A DNA stretch of 64,000 nucleotides from Streptomyces clavifer (GTDB lineage Bacteria; Actinomycetota; Actinomycetes; Streptomycetales; Streptomycetaceae). Location of the stretch: assembly GCA_014651175.1 (NCBI GenBank), contig BMWJ01000010.1, positions 1-64,000 on the forward strand, in the 5' to 3' direction. Shown here one piece after another: positions 7,750 to 15,942 of this stretch. The first letter of the stretch is position 1; each line of letters begins with the position of its first letter. The notes below the pieces were generated by a model that made no database searches, was not told where the DNA came from, and saw only the letters and a list, made by a program, of their open reading frames with translations. Both the position numbers and the translations under genes were made by a program.

Positions 7750-7994
7750 CCCACGACACTCACCACGAATCCGCCGGCACTCGCGAACGGCGCCCCGTCC
7801 ATCCCGGAGTCTGAGCGCCCCCGCCGGAGGCATGTCTTGTGCCTGGCATTTCCTCCGGCAAGGTTCTCGCTCTAGCCGCGCGACCGGCGTAGCCGGGGCC
7901 GGAGCGGGCCGAAGGCAGGAGCGTCAGGCCCCGGCGGTGAGCCGGGGAGCGCGCGGCGAGCGGAGCGAGTCGCCTTGATGAAGTAGGGAAAGTT

Positions 7995-8450
7995 CTATCG
8001 CATCGGCGTCAGACGCTTGCCGTTATGGCTCCGCACGTGGGGCCCGTTGCCGTCGAGGGCATCCAGCAGCCGGACCGCGTAGACCTCGGACATCCACTCG
8101 GTGACTTCGTCCGGCGTAAGCCAGCCGACCGCGGTCGATTCGCTGGACGTGCGCTCGCTTCCGCCGGCGGGCTTGCATCGGAAGACCAGGGCAACGATCC
8201 CTCGCGTGGTGTTCTTATAGACCCCGGTGAGCTCGTCCACCTGGACGTGGATGCCCGTCTCCTCCAGGACCTCGCGCTGAACGCCCGCCTCCGGGGTCTC
8301 GTCGAGTTCGAGTACGCCGCCGGGGAGCTCCCAAGTGCCGTTGTCGGCACGGCGGATCGCCAGAAGCCGTCCGTCCTCGCGCACGACCACTCCGGCTACG
8401 GACACGGAGTGGAGCGGCGTTGACGTGCCTTCCTGCGCACTGTTACTCAT
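7995..8450 (-). CDS. Nudix hydrolase, Pif-like
   Basis: The product is 151 residues from ATG 8450; ATG 8462 is also possible and neither has a clear ribosome site. The Nudix box is complete: GGVLELDETPEAGVQREVLEETGI, with the REVLEE core. Nudix enzymes cleave nucleoside diphosphate derivatives. In pSAM2 the gene next to korSA, pif, encodes a Nudix protein that blocks redundant transfer into cells already carrying the element. Here the gene is likewise beside and divergent from a KorSA-like repressor, so a transfer-immunity role is likely. An operator for that repressor overlaps the start codon. Confidence 0.8.
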   Translation of the reverse strand: MSNSAQEGTSTPLHSVSVAGVVVREDGRLLAIRRADNGTWELPGGVLELDETPEAGVQREVLEETGIHVQVDELTGVYKNTTRGIVALVFRCKPAGGSERTSSESTAVGWLTPDEVTEWMSEVYAVRLLDALDGNGPHVRSHNGKRLTPMR

Positions 8451-8460
8451 GTACAGGAGC
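8445..8460. promoter_or_regulatory. KorSA-like operator, site 1
   Basis: ACTCATGTACAGGAGC matches 13 of 16 positions of the palindrome found upstream of the 9399 gene (half ACTCATGT). It lies between and overlaps the starts of the divergent Nudix and GntR genes, so both may be controlled from it. Confidence 0.65.
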
Positions 8461-8480
8461 ATAGGAGGAAGGGAAGGACT

Positions 8481-9260
8481 ATGGAAACAGCAGTAGGAGG
8501 TGGGAAGTCCGTACCTCGGTACGTGCAGATCGCCGAGGAGATCGTTCAGCAGATCCGCGCCGGAATCCTCAAGCCCGGTGACATGGTGCCCAGCGAATCG
8601 GAGCTCGTGGAGCGCTACGGCGTCTCCGGCGGCACCATCCGCAAGGCCATGGTGGAGGTCCGCGCCAGTGACCTCGTGGAGACCCGCCAGGGCAAGGGCT
8701 CCATGGTGAAGGCCCGGCCCCCGGTACGGCACCGGTCCTCGGACCGCTTCAAGCGCTCCCACCGACAGGGCGGCAAGGCTGCGTACCTTGCGGAGTCGGC
8801 GCAGTCCGGCGCCAAGGCTGGCGTCAGCGTTCTATACATCGGTCCGACGGACGCTCCGAATGACATCGCGGAGCGGCTCGGCGTCCCGGCCGGCACCCAG
8901 GTGCTCGCCAGGCGTCGCCTCTACTTCCGCAACGAGACTCCTGTGGAGACGGCCACGTCGTATCTCCCGTGGGACGTTGCGAAGGACATTCCCGAGCTGT
9001 TCGCGAAGAACCCCGGCGGTGGTGGCATCTACGCCCGCCTCGAAGACCATGGGCACGAGTTCGCGGAGTTCGTCGAGACGCTGCAAGCCCGGCTGGCGAC
9101 CAAGGCTGAGGCCTCCGAACTGGCCCTGAGTCCTGGCGCTTCGGTGGTTCACCTGATCCGCGAGGCACGAACGACGGAGGATCGCGTCGTAGAGGTGTGC
9201 GACACGCTCATGGCCGCTGACCAGTTCGTTTTCAGCTACCGGATCCCCGCCTCCGACTGA
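8481..9260 (+). CDS. KorSA-like GntR repressor
   Basis: The product is 259 residues. A GGAGG-rich leader precedes the ATG. The N-terminus is a GntR winged helix (VPSESELVERYGVSGGTIRKAM, wing GKGSMV). A Lys/Arg-rich linker follows (about 75-95), then a UTRA domain starting near APNDIAERLGVPAGT and ending FVFSYRIPASD. In pSAM2 KorSA keeps the element integrated by repressing its activation genes. Matching operator sequences occur at its own promoter and, three times, before the transfer operon at 9399, supporting the same role here. Confidence 0.85.
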   Translation: METAVGGGKSVPRYVQIAEEIVQQIRAGILKPGDMVPSESELVERYGVSGGTIRKAMVEVRASDLVETRQGKGSMVKARPPVRHRSSDRFKRSHRQGGKAAYLAESAQSGAKAGVSVLYIGPTDAPNDIAERLGVPAGTQVLARRRLYFRNETPVETATSYLPWDVAKDIPELFAKNPGGGGIYARLEDHGHEFAEFVETLQARLATKAEASELALSPGASVVHLIREARTTEDRVVEVCDTLMAADQFVFSYRIPASD

Positions 9261-9311
9261 CGCGCGCTCAACTCGACGCAGCCCGCCGCGACTTCTTCTC
9301 TCGGCGGGTTG

Positions 9312-9390
9312 ACTCATGTATAGGAGTGATGCACTCTTCTTTATGTCACTCATGTACATGAGTGGCTGAGTCGAGCACATCTATAGGAGT
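9312..9390. promoter_or_regulatory. Operator cluster before the transfer operon
   Basis: Three copies of the KorSA-like motif: ACTCATGTATAGGAGT (9312-9327), the perfect 18-bp palindrome CACTCATGTACATGAGTG (9347-9364), and a half-matching CATCTATAGGAGT (9378-9390), whose AGGAG doubles as the ribosome site of the 9399 gene. They cover the only space for a promoter driving the transfer and replication genes. Confidence 0.75.
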
Positions 9391-9398
9391 GATCTTCT

Positions 9399-9755
9399 GT
9401 GCGTACGATCCCCGTCGACACCTCCGCCGCGTCCGTGATGGTCGCCAAGCCCCCGCAGATCAAGGTCAAGGACCGCCGGACCGGTGAGATCGCCGTGGAC
9501 GTCGAGAGCGGCGCGAAGCTCATGACCGTGGACGTGATGTTCGCGGCGAACGAGGAGGTGGAGATCCTCTCGGTCACCGTCCCCGAGCCGGGCATCTCCG
9601 GTGAGCTGATGATGGGCACGCCCGTCGCCGTCACCGGACTGATCGCTCGGCCGTGGGAGAACGAGTTCAACGGGCAGAAGCGACACGGCATCGCCTTTCG
9701 TGCGGTGGCGGTCACCTCGCTCGTCGCCGCTGCCGAGAAGCCCAAGGCGGCCTGA
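9399..9755 (+). CDS. SCO3933-like AICE regulatory protein
   Basis: The product is 118 residues from GTG 9399. It is beta-rich, with VKDRRTGEIAVDVESGAKLM followed by VMFAANEEVEILSVTVP and a fold ending at WENEFNGQKRHGIAFRAVAV. That matches a small family on Streptomyces integrative elements often named after SCO3933. It always seems to precede the FtsK-type transfer gene; here the two are 2 bp apart. The OB-like strand pattern suggests single-stranded DNA or partner binding, which is inference. It is the first gene under the KorSA-like operators. Confidence 0.75.
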   Translation: MRTIPVDTSAASVMVAKPPQIKVKDRRTGEIAVDVESGAKLMTVDVMFAANEEVEILSVTVPEPGISGELMMGTPVAVTGLIARPWENEFNGQKRHGIAFRAVAVTSLVAAAEKPKAA

Positions 9756-9757
9756 TC

Positions 9758-11113
9758 ATGACCGGGTCCCTGGTCACGCTGCTGCTGGTCGTCGTCACCG
9801 CACTGATCCTGCGGTGGCGGCGTCCCGCCTGGTACTGGATGACCTTCGGAGTCACCCTTGCCGCGCTGCGGGTAGCGGTCCGATACGCATCGGTCATGGA
9901 CGCCTGCGGGCTCACCGTTCCGCCCGCGCGTTGGCGTCTCTCCCTCGCCCGGATGACGAACCGCCCTGTTCCCGAGTCGAGGGTCCCGCGCATTCTTCGG
10001 CTCCGGCCTACTCGTACCGGGCTGGTCCTGCGGATCAAGCTCCGGCCCGGTCAGGATGCCTTCGACGTTGCTTCGGCCACCGACCGCCTCCGGCACTCCT
10101 TCGGGATGTATGGAGTCACCTCCCGCGAACTTCGCTCGGGAATCGTGGAGTTACGGATGACGGGATACGACGTCCTCCGGCGGGTGCAGATGCCCGCCGA
10201 AACCGGCCCTGCGCCGATGCGTATCCCCGTCGCACTGCGCGAGGACGGATCCGTCCACTACCGCGACTACCGGGCTGTGCCCCACGGGTTGACGCTCGGC
10301 GCGACCGAGTCGGGGAAGTCCGTCTACCAGCGCAACCTGGTTGCCGGCCTCGCGGCGCATGACGTCGCGCTCGTCGGGATCGACTGCAAGCAGGGCGTCG
10401 AGCTCTTCCCGCTCGCCCGGCGCTTCTCCGCCCTCGCCGACAACCCGGACACCGCCCTCGAACTCCTCGAAGCACTCGTGCAGCACATGGAGGACGTCTA
10501 CCAGCTCATCCGTTCCGCTCAGCGCATCACAGTCGACGTTCCGGACGCCGACATAGCTGCCGGCATCTGGGACCTGCCAGCCGACATACGCCCGACTCCG
10601 GTCGTGGTCCTGGTCGACGAGGTTGCCGAGCTGGCGCTGTTCGCCACCAAGGACGAGGAGAAGCGCCGCGACAGGATCGTCACTGCTCTGGTCCGCCTCG
10701 CCCAGCTCGGCCGTGCCGCGGGGATCTACCTGGAGATCTGTGGCCAGCGCTTCGGATCCGAACTCGGCAAGGGCATCACGATGCTCCGCGCCCAACTCAC
10801 CGGTCGGACCGCCCACCGCGTCAACGACGAGTCCAGCGCCAACATGGCCTTCGGAGACATTGCTCCGGACGCCGTTCTTGCCGCGATCCAGATTCCCACC
10901 GACGTCCCGGGCATCGCGGTCTCGGGTGACTCGACTGGTGGATGGACCCGCATCCGGGCACCACACACCTCACTGCGCCAAGCCGTGAACATCTGCAACC
11001 GGCACGCCGACCGCACTCCGGATGTGCCCGCCCTCGCGGCCTTCCGGCCTGCCGTCGCACCCCTGGCCTCGGCCACCGCGCCGCTCACCAAAGCCGCGCC
11101 CACCACCGCCTGA
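9758..11113 (+). CDS. TraSA-like FtsK/SpoIIIE DNA translocase
   Basis: The product is 451 residues from ATG 9758. Two hydrophobic segments at the N-terminus (about 4-18 and 26-45) anchor it in the membrane. The ATPase domain has Walker A GATESGKS near residue 180 and Walker B PVVVLVDEVAEL near 282, followed by the FtsK-typical GIYLEICGQRFGSE and LRAQLTGRTAHRV strings. In Streptomyces elements this single protein moves double-stranded DNA between hyphae. It is shorter than chromosomal FtsK, as expected for TraSA. It heads the spd/rep/int operon. Confidence 0.9.
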   Translation: MTGSLVTLLLVVVTALILRWRRPAWYWMTFGVTLAALRVAVRYASVMDACGLTVPPARWRLSLARMTNRPVPESRVPRILRLRPTRTGLVLRIKLRPGQDAFDVASATDRLRHSFGMYGVTSRELRSGIVELRMTGYDVLRRVQMPAETGPAPMRIPVALREDGSVHYRDYRAVPHGLTLGATESGKSVYQRNLVAGLAAHDVALVGIDCKQGVELFPLARRFSALADNPDTALELLEALVQHMEDVYQLIRSAQRITVDVPDADIAAGIWDLPADIRPTPVVVLVDEVAELALFATKDEEKRRDRIVTALVRLAQLGRAAGIYLEICGQRFGSELGKGITMLRAQLTGRTAHRVNDESSANMAFGDIAPDAVLAAIQIPTDVPGIAVSGDSTGGWTRIRAPHTSLRQAVNICNRHADRTPDVPALAAFRPAVAPLASATAPLTKAAPTTA

Positions 11114-11188
11114 CCTTCCGCTCACCGGTCGGCGTGACCATTCCCGCGCCAAGTCCCTACCCGTCCCATGCCGAAAAGGAGAAGTCCG

Positions 11189-11853
11189 ATGGCCCGTCCC
11201 TCCATGCGCGTGGACGCCGTACTGATCCAAGCCGTGATCGCTGGCGCGCTCTCCTTCGCCCACCTCCACGACCTCGCCGCCGCCGCGGGCCAGGACGGCT
11301 GGAAGGCATGGGCCTACCCGATCAGCGTTGATCTGCTCCTGGTCGCTGCCTGGCGGCGGCTACGAAAGGACGGCCCGTCCCGGCTCGCCTGGAGCTGGTT
11401 CCTGATCGCGCTCGTCGCTTCGCTCGGTGCCAACGTCGCCACGCCGGATTTCTCGATCTCGCGCACCCTCCGGCCTGGTTGCGCTTCGGCATCGCTGGAT
11501 GGCCCGCGCTTGCCTTCCTCGGCGGGACGCTCCTCGCCCACACGGAGACCCCGGTCGAGGAGCGCACGCCCGTTCCGGCGGTGCCTACGGCTGATCCCTC
11601 GGCGCCGGAGCTCGTCACCGAGGAACAAGCCCCGGAGCTGGGACCAGCGCCGATTCCTGCCGCTGAGGAGTCTCCGGTCCTGCCTCCCGCCGACGCGTCT
11701 CCGCCCGTGCCGGCCGCGCTTGTCGATCACGCCCGGAAGGTCGCCGACGACCACCGCGCCCGTACCGGTTCACCGATCGATACCGACACGCTCCGCGCCC
11801 GCCTCGGAGTTCCGCCTCAACTCGCCGCCGCGATTGCCGCTCAGCTCGCCTGA
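11189..11853 (+). pseudogene. SpdB-like DUF2637 gene with 1-nt frameshift
   Basis: AAGGAG precedes the ATG at 11189. The first 86 codons give a DUF2637-like membrane protein (RVDAVLIQAVIAGALSFAHL, then AYPISVDLLLVAAWRR). At GATTTCTCGATC (11447-11458) the frame is lost: one extra C after 11452 would restore DFLDLAHPPAWLRFGIAGW and join to the second half, which is open to 11853 and has a Pro-rich cytoplasmic tail. Restored length is about 221 residues. SpdB proteins help a transferred element spread between mycelial compartments. A real mutation or a sequencing error are both possible. Confidence 0.75.
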
Positions 11854-11871
11854 CCCGAGAGGAGATCCACC

Positions 11872-12063
11872 ATGCCCGCCCGCGACCACTTCCACTCCGT
11901 GATGCGGATCGGACCGGTGCAGATCGGTACCCACCGTGACCGGCACGGCCGCACCCAGCACGCCGCCGTGTGCACCGCCGATCGCTGCGGTTGGTCGTCC
12001 GACTTCAGCAGCCGGTCCGCCGCCCAGCTCGCCGCCCGCACCCACCGCTGCAAGGTCCGCTGA
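11872..12063 (+). CDS. Small mobile-element transfer protein
   Basis: The product is 63 residues; GAGGAG lies before the ATG. It reads FHSVMRIGPVQIGTHRDRHG, then AAVCTADRCGWSSDF with two cysteines, and ends with AARTHRCKVR. This resembles the small protein annotated as mobile element transfer protein next to spdB in many Streptomyces AICEs. A Cys/His arrangement near residues 34-60 might bind zinc. It sits in the transfer operon with normal spacing. Confidence 0.75.
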   Translation: MPARDHFHSVMRIGPVQIGTHRDRHGRTQHAAVCTADRCGWSSDFSSRSAAQLAARTHRCKVR

Positions 12064-12075
12064 AGGAGACCCGCC

Positions 12076-12231
12076 ATGGACGTACCGCTCTGGCTCGCCC
12101 TGATCGTCGTCGGCTGGCTCGGCGTGAAGCTGATCCGCCCGCCCTGGTGGCTCGTGCTCGTGCTGCTGCTCGGCGGCTATCTCCTCGCCGACAGCCTCCT
12201 GACCCCCGTGATCGACACCGCCGTCAAGTAA
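12076..12231 (+). CDS. SpdC-like small membrane protein
   Basis: The product is 51 residues; AAGGAG stands 9 nt before the ATG. It is almost wholly hydrophobic, with two membrane helices (LWLALIVVGWLGVKLI and WWLVLVLLLGGYLLADSLL) split by RPP. Its position between the small transfer protein and the SpdD-like gene matches spd genes of pSAM2-type elements, which act in intramycelial spreading. Confidence 0.75.
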   Translation: MDVPLWLALIVVGWLGVKLIRPPWWLVLVLLLGGYLLADSLLTPVIDTAVK

Positions 12232-12254
12232 CCCCCACCGAAGGGAGAACCGCC

Positions 12255-12731
12255 ATGCTCCGCCCGACGATCCCCACCAACCCGTTGCCGACCGGAATCG
12301 TCACTGGAACCGCCCGGAGCGACGTCCCCGCCGTGCCCCACCAGGCCCCGGCCCCAGCCCCTACGGCTCCCGCACGTCCCACGGTTCAGCTCACTCCCGG
12401 TGCCGTCGTCGCCGTCATCGGTGGCGGCACCGCCGTGGTGCTAGTCGTCGGCGCGGTCCTGGTCTCCATGCTCCTCGCGGTCGCCGTCACCGCCGCGTCG
12501 CTCGCCATCAGCGCCCTGGTCGTCCGCTCGCTCGTGGCGTCGCAGAACCACCGCCGACCGGCTTCCGGGCGGCCTCGATACCGCCAAGCATCCGCCGCCC
12601 GGAAGCCGTACTCCTGCCCGAACCATAGATCCGGAAGGAAGCACCATCATGACCGACCGCACCGCCCGTCGCCGGGGGAGTGCACATGCCTGAATCGCAG
12701 CTCGACCGGCTCACCCTCGGCGACCTGCTGA
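12255..12731 (+). CDS. SpdD-like membrane protein
   Basis: The frame is open for 158 residues from the ATG at 12255, with GGGAG upstream. Residues 1-45 are Pro/Ala-rich; residues 50-92 form a long Gly/Ala/Val membrane hairpin (VVAVIGGGTAVVLVVGAVLV and on), typical of SpdD. After ALVVRSLVASQNHRR the reading becomes low-complexity and basic, runs through a strong hairpin and overlaps the leader and start of repSA by 46 nt. The last 50 residues are therefore suspect; usual SpdD proteins end soon after the membrane segment, so the natural stop may have been lost. Confidence 0.65.
   Translation: MLRPTIPTNPLPTGIVTGTARSDVPAVPHQAPAPAPTAPARPTVQLTPGAVVAVIGGGTAVVLVVGAVLVSMLLAVAVTAASLAISALVVRSLVASQNHRRPASGRPRYRQASAARKPYSCPNHRSGRKHHHDRPHRPSPGECTCLNRSSTGSPSATC
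12559..12608 (+). promoter_or_regulatory. Strong hairpin between spdD and repSA
   Basis: CGGCTTCCGGGCGG (12559-12572) and CCGCCCGGAAGCCG (12595-12608) form a perfect 14-bp stem with a 22-nt loop. It may terminate or attenuate spd transcription before the replication genes, or act as a single-strand origin feature. Confidence 0.6.
12649..12693 (+). CDS. 14-residue leader peptide before repSA
   Basis: The ATG at 12649 has a GGAAGG ribosome site and opens a reading of MTDRTARRRGSAHA. Its stop lies 8 bp inside the start of repSA, an arrangement suited to translational coupling. The Arg-rich codons could add ribosome stalling. The function is inferred from geometry only. Confidence 0.45.
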   Translation: MTDRTARRRGSAHA

Positions 12732-14059
12732 GGGTGGCCTCCGCCCCCGAGTTCCACCGCTGGGAGGACCAGATCCGCCGCACCGGTGGCTGCTCCGACC
12801 CAATCCACCTGACCGGTTGGACCCTCACCAAGGACAAGACCACCGGCGAGACCCTTCACCACTACTCGACCGAGACCGAGCCCGGCGGACGTCTCCGCCT
12901 CGCCTGCGGCAACCGCCGCGCTTCCCGCTGCCCCGCTTGCGCCTGGACGTACGCCGGAGACACCTACCACCTGATCCGCGCGGGCCTGGCCGGAGACGAC
13001 CGCCGCGATATCCCCGCCAGCGTGCGGGATCACCCCCGGGTCTTCGCCACCCTTACCGCCCCGTCCTTCGGCCCGGTCCATAACCGTCCCGAACGTGGCG
13101 CTTGCCGTTGCGGTAGCCGGCACTCGGCAGACGCACCCGAGCTCGGTACCGCCCTGGACCCCGAGACGTACGACTACGCCGGATCGGTCCTGTTCAACAA
13201 CCACGCCGGCGACCTCTGGATGCGGTTCACCACTCGCCTCCGGCGGGAGATTGCGGCCCGCGCCGGACTCACGCAGGTGGAGCTGAAGGAATCGGCTCGG
13301 CTCTCGTACGGCAAGGTCGCCGAGTTCCAGAAGCGCGGCGCGATTCACTTCCACTCCGTGATGCGGATCGACGGGCCGGACGGGCCCGGCACCCCTCCTC
13401 CGTCCTGGGCCACCGTCGACCTGCTCACGGACGCAATCCGTGCAGCCGCTCGACACAACTACACCTCGGTGTCCGCTGCCGCCGCCGACGATCAGCCCGC
13501 TCGTACCTTCCGCTGGGGCACACAACTCGACGTCCGCCCGGTTGTTGCCTTTGGCGACGGCTCCGATGTCACCGAGCAGGCTGTGGCGTCCTACGTCGCG
13601 AAGTACGCCACCAAAGCGGCGGAGAACACCGGCACTCTGGACCGCCGCATCGGTGAGCTCTCCGAGCTCGATCGCCACGGCGTTCCCGACCACGCCCGCC
13701 GTCTCATCGCCGCATGCCACCTCCTCGATCCGCTCTACCCCGAACGTCGGCTACGTGCCTGGGCACACATGCTCGGGTTCCGCGGGCACTTCTCCTCGAA
13801 GTCCCGCCGCTACTCGACCACCCTCGGCGAGCTCCGCCAAGCCCGCGCCGACTTCCGTGCCGCGCAGGAACGGCAGTCCCTCGGCCTGGAGGACCGCGTC
13901 CCGGACACCGTGCTCGTCCTGTCCGACTGGCAGTACGCAGGCCACGGTCACTCGCCCGGCGAATCCGTCCTCGCCGCGACCATCGCCCGTGGTCTCCAGC
14001 TCAACCGCGAAACCGCCCGTGAAGCCATGGCAGAGCTGGTCGACGAGGGGGAGTGGTGA
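12686..14059 (+). CDS. repSA: RepSA-type replication initiator
   Basis: The product is 457 residues from ATG 12686 (GGGGGAG upstream). It carries the rolling-circle replication motifs: FATLTAPSFG (motif I), GAIHFHSVMRID (motif II, metal-binding HxH) and YVAKYATKAAE (motif III, with nicking Tyr and Lys). An N-terminal cysteine cluster (CGNRRASRCPAC, then CRCGS) probably binds zinc. This is the replication initiator of pSAM2-like elements, needed for autonomous replication after excision. It is followed by xis and int in overlapping frames. Confidence 0.9.
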   Translation: MPESQLDRLTLGDLLRVASAPEFHRWEDQIRRTGGCSDPIHLTGWTLTKDKTTGETLHHYSTETEPGGRLRLACGNRRASRCPACAWTYAGDTYHLIRAGLAGDDRRDIPASVRDHPRVFATLTAPSFGPVHNRPERGACRCGSRHSADAPELGTALDPETYDYAGSVLFNNHAGDLWMRFTTRLRREIAARAGLTQVELKESARLSYGKVAEFQKRGAIHFHSVMRIDGPDGPGTPPPSWATVDLLTDAIRAAARHNYTSVSAAAADDQPARTFRWGTQLDVRPVVAFGDGSDVTEQAVASYVAKYATKAAENTGTLDRRIGELSELDRHGVPDHARRLIAACHLLDPLYPERRLRAWAHMLGFRGHFSSKSRRYSTTLGELRQARADFRAAQERQSLGLEDRVPDTVLVLSDWQYAGHGHSPGESVLAATIARGLQLNRETAREAMAELVDEGEW

Positions 14060-14262
14060 CCATGGCGCTCCCTTTGCCGAGTCGCTATCTGACGCCCGAC
14101 GATCTGGTCGAGATGTTCGAGCTGCCCAGCGTCGAGACCGTCTACCAGTCGCGTCGGAAGCGGACCGGACCCCGCGGCTTCCGTGTCGGCCGGCACCTCC
14201 GCTTCGACCCCGACGACGTACGGGCCTGGGGCGACTCCCGCCGGAGCGAGGCGGCTGCCTGA
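14053..14262 (+). CDS. xis: Excisionase, MerR-like helix-turn-helix
   Basis: The product is 69 residues and overlaps the repSA end. The pattern RYLTPDDLVEMFELPS followed by VGRHLRFDPDDVRAWG is the HTH_17 winged-helix fold of AICE excisionases. It binds att DNA to direct the integrase toward excision. GTG 14053 or the ATG three codons later could start it. The stop overlaps the start of int, so the three genes form one translational unit. Confidence 0.85.
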   Translation: MVTMALPLPSRYLTPDDLVEMFELPSVETVYQSRRKRTGPRGFRVGRHLRFDPDDVRAWGDSRRSEAAA

Positions 14263-15509
14263 TGGCCGGACACATTCAGGATCGCTGGTTCGTGACCGTG
14301 AGCGGCCCTGACGGTATGCCACGCAAGGTGAAGTCGGATCGCTACAGGGTGTGGTCCCGATACCGCGCGCGCTACGTCGGGCCGGACGGCACAGAGAAGT
14401 CGAAGAGCTTCCCGGACCGACAGAAGCGGCTCGCCGATCAGTGGCTGGCCCATACCGAAGCGGACATGGCGCGGGGACAGTACATCGACCCCCGCGCGGC
14501 CCGGACCACCTTCCAGCAGTATGCGGAGGGCTGGGTGTCCACCCAAGGGGCGGACCCCAACACGCAAGCCTCGATGGAGTCGCAGCTCCGGCTGCACGCG
14601 TTCCCGTACCTCGGCACGCGTCCGCTTGGTTCGTTCCAGCCGGCGCACATCCGCGACTGGGTTCAGCAGCTTCAGGCGAACGGTGTCCGGGGTTCGTACG
14701 CCCGGACGATCTACTCCAACGTACGGGCGGCTCTGAGTGCGGCAGTGGACGACGGGCACCTTCCTCGGAACCCTTGCGCTGCCCGCTCGGTGCGGCCGCC
14801 GACCGTGGACACGAAGCGCGTCACGCCTTGGACGGCGGAACGGCTCTTCGCTGTGCGCGCGGGCATGCCGGAGCGGTATCAGGCGATGGTCGACCTGGGC
14901 GGCGGCTGCGGCCTGCGGCAAGGCGAGATCCTGGGTGTTGCGGTGGACGCGGTCGACTTCCGGTCGGACACGTTGCATGTCGTCCAGCAGCTCAAGCTGA
15001 GCCGCAGCAAGCCCGTATTCGCTCCGCCCAAGGGCGGCAAGTTGCGGGACGTGCCGCTCCCCGGTCCGGTCGCCGACGCGCTGAGGGCACACATGAAGCA
15101 GTTCCCGCCGGTCGAGATCACGTTGCCATGGAAGGTCGCGGGTGGACCGCTGGTGACCAAGCGGCTCATCTTCATGGGTCCGCGCGGTGGTCATGTCTGG
15201 CGCACCTCGCTGAACGAGGAGGCGTGGAAACCGGCTCTGGCCTCGGCTGGAGTCATCCCGACCCCGGCGGCCGGCGCTCCGCACGTCGAGTCACGCGAGA
15301 ACGGGATGCACGCCATGCGGCACTTCTACGCGTCGGTGCTGCTGGACGCTGGGGAGAACATCAAGGCGCTCGCCGAGTACCTCGGGCACTCGGATCCGGG
15401 TCTGACGCTGCGGGTGTACGCGCACCTGATGCCATCGAGCCAGGAGCGGACTCGAAATGCAGTCGCTGCTGCTTACCCAACGTCTACTCCGTTCTCTGCC
15501 AGCCCATAA
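14262..15509 (+). CDS. int: Tyrosine-type site-specific integrase
   Basis: The product is 415 residues, full length for AICE integrases. A core-binding domain covers about 70-170 (TFQQYAEGWVSTQ, then the SAM-like helices). The catalytic set is complete: Arg in GGGCGLRQGEILG, Lys in PKGGKLRDVPL, HAMRH for the His-x-x-Arg, LGHSD for the second His, and Tyr in LRVYAHLM. It integrates and excises the element. The gene is last in the operon; the attP core should lie close downstream but was not recognised. Confidence 0.92.
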   Translation: MAGHIQDRWFVTVSGPDGMPRKVKSDRYRVWSRYRARYVGPDGTEKSKSFPDRQKRLADQWLAHTEADMARGQYIDPRAARTTFQQYAEGWVSTQGADPNTQASMESQLRLHAFPYLGTRPLGSFQPAHIRDWVQQLQANGVRGSYARTIYSNVRAALSAAVDDGHLPRNPCAARSVRPPTVDTKRVTPWTAERLFAVRAGMPERYQAMVDLGGGCGLRQGEILGVAVDAVDFRSDTLHVVQQLKLSRSKPVFAPPKGGKLRDVPLPGPVADALRAHMKQFPPVEITLPWKVAGGPLVTKRLIFMGPRGGHVWRTSLNEEAWKPALASAGVIPTPAAGAPHVESRENGMHAMRHFYASVLLDAGENIKALAEYLGHSDPGLTLRVYAHLMPSSQERTRNAVAAAYPTSTPFSASP

Positions 15510-15543
15510 AGCAGCGTCAAGGGACTTTTCGGCAAGCTGGTCG

Positions 15544-15587
15544 ACGTTCCACCCATGGATGGTACGTACCGCCCGTGGGTGGAACGT
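15544..15587. repeat. Concentric palindrome after int
   Basis: ACGTTCCACCCA (15544-15555) and TGGGTGGAACGT (15576-15587) are perfect inverted repeats that share one centre (15565.5) with an inner 10-bp palindrome GGTACGTACC (15561-15570). It sits 35 bp after int, where integrase core or arm sites, a terminator or an origin could be. Confidence 0.7.
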
Positions 15588-15606
15588 ATCTGTCGCGCAA
15601 GCAATT

Positions 15607-15626
15607 CTTTCTGTCGTGACAGAAAG
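15607..15626. repeat. Second palindrome after int
   Basis: CTTTCTGTC-GT-GACAGAAAG is a 9-bp perfect inverted repeat with a 2-bp centre, 20 bp beyond the concentric palindrome. It may be a recombinase or regulator site. Confidence 0.6.
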
Positions 15627-15914
15627 CTAGCTAGGAAGCTCGCTGAAATCTCCCAGCAGAAGGCACCGCAACGTACCGGCTCCTCCCACCTGCGGGCCCA
15701 CCGCCTCTCACCCGGGCCTACCACCCCACCTGACCCCGTCCCGCTGCTGGGATGATTCGTCCACGGCACTGGACAGCAAGGGCAGCACCTTTCGCACGCA
15801 TGCTGTTATGCATGTACAACTCGAAGGCTCCGCACGGTTTTTCTCCGTAGCGCCGCCAGCAAGCTGGGAGTTTGTCGCCGGAGCAATCTTCATGGGAAAG
15901 TCTCAGCGGCATAA

Positions 15915-15942
15915 GAATGCCGCCCGGCCAGGGGCGGCATTC
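15915..15942. terminator. Hairpin between AICE and backbone
   Basis: GAATGCCGCCC and GGGCGGCATTC form an 11-bp stem with a 6-nt loop. It lies in the 15627-16007 stretch, which otherwise contains no convincing gene. Confidence 0.6.

Larger units (their letters stand above)
2354..15630. mobile_element. pSAM2-type AICE (approximate limits)
   Basis: The block carries the standard AICE set in order: regulators, Pif-like Nudix, KorSA-like repressor, FtsK-type transfer ATPase, spd genes, RepSA, Xis and integrase. The right limit is set by the palindromes after int, the left by the first GntR gene. No direct repeat bounding it could be found by eye, and neither end shows a full tRNA, so the true att sites are unknown. 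The 5944-7560 segment looks like separately acquired cargo. Confidence 0.8.

Noticed and set aside
15473-15769. 98-residue minus-strand frame after int
   Set aside because: It arises from the palindromes and has no ribosome site.
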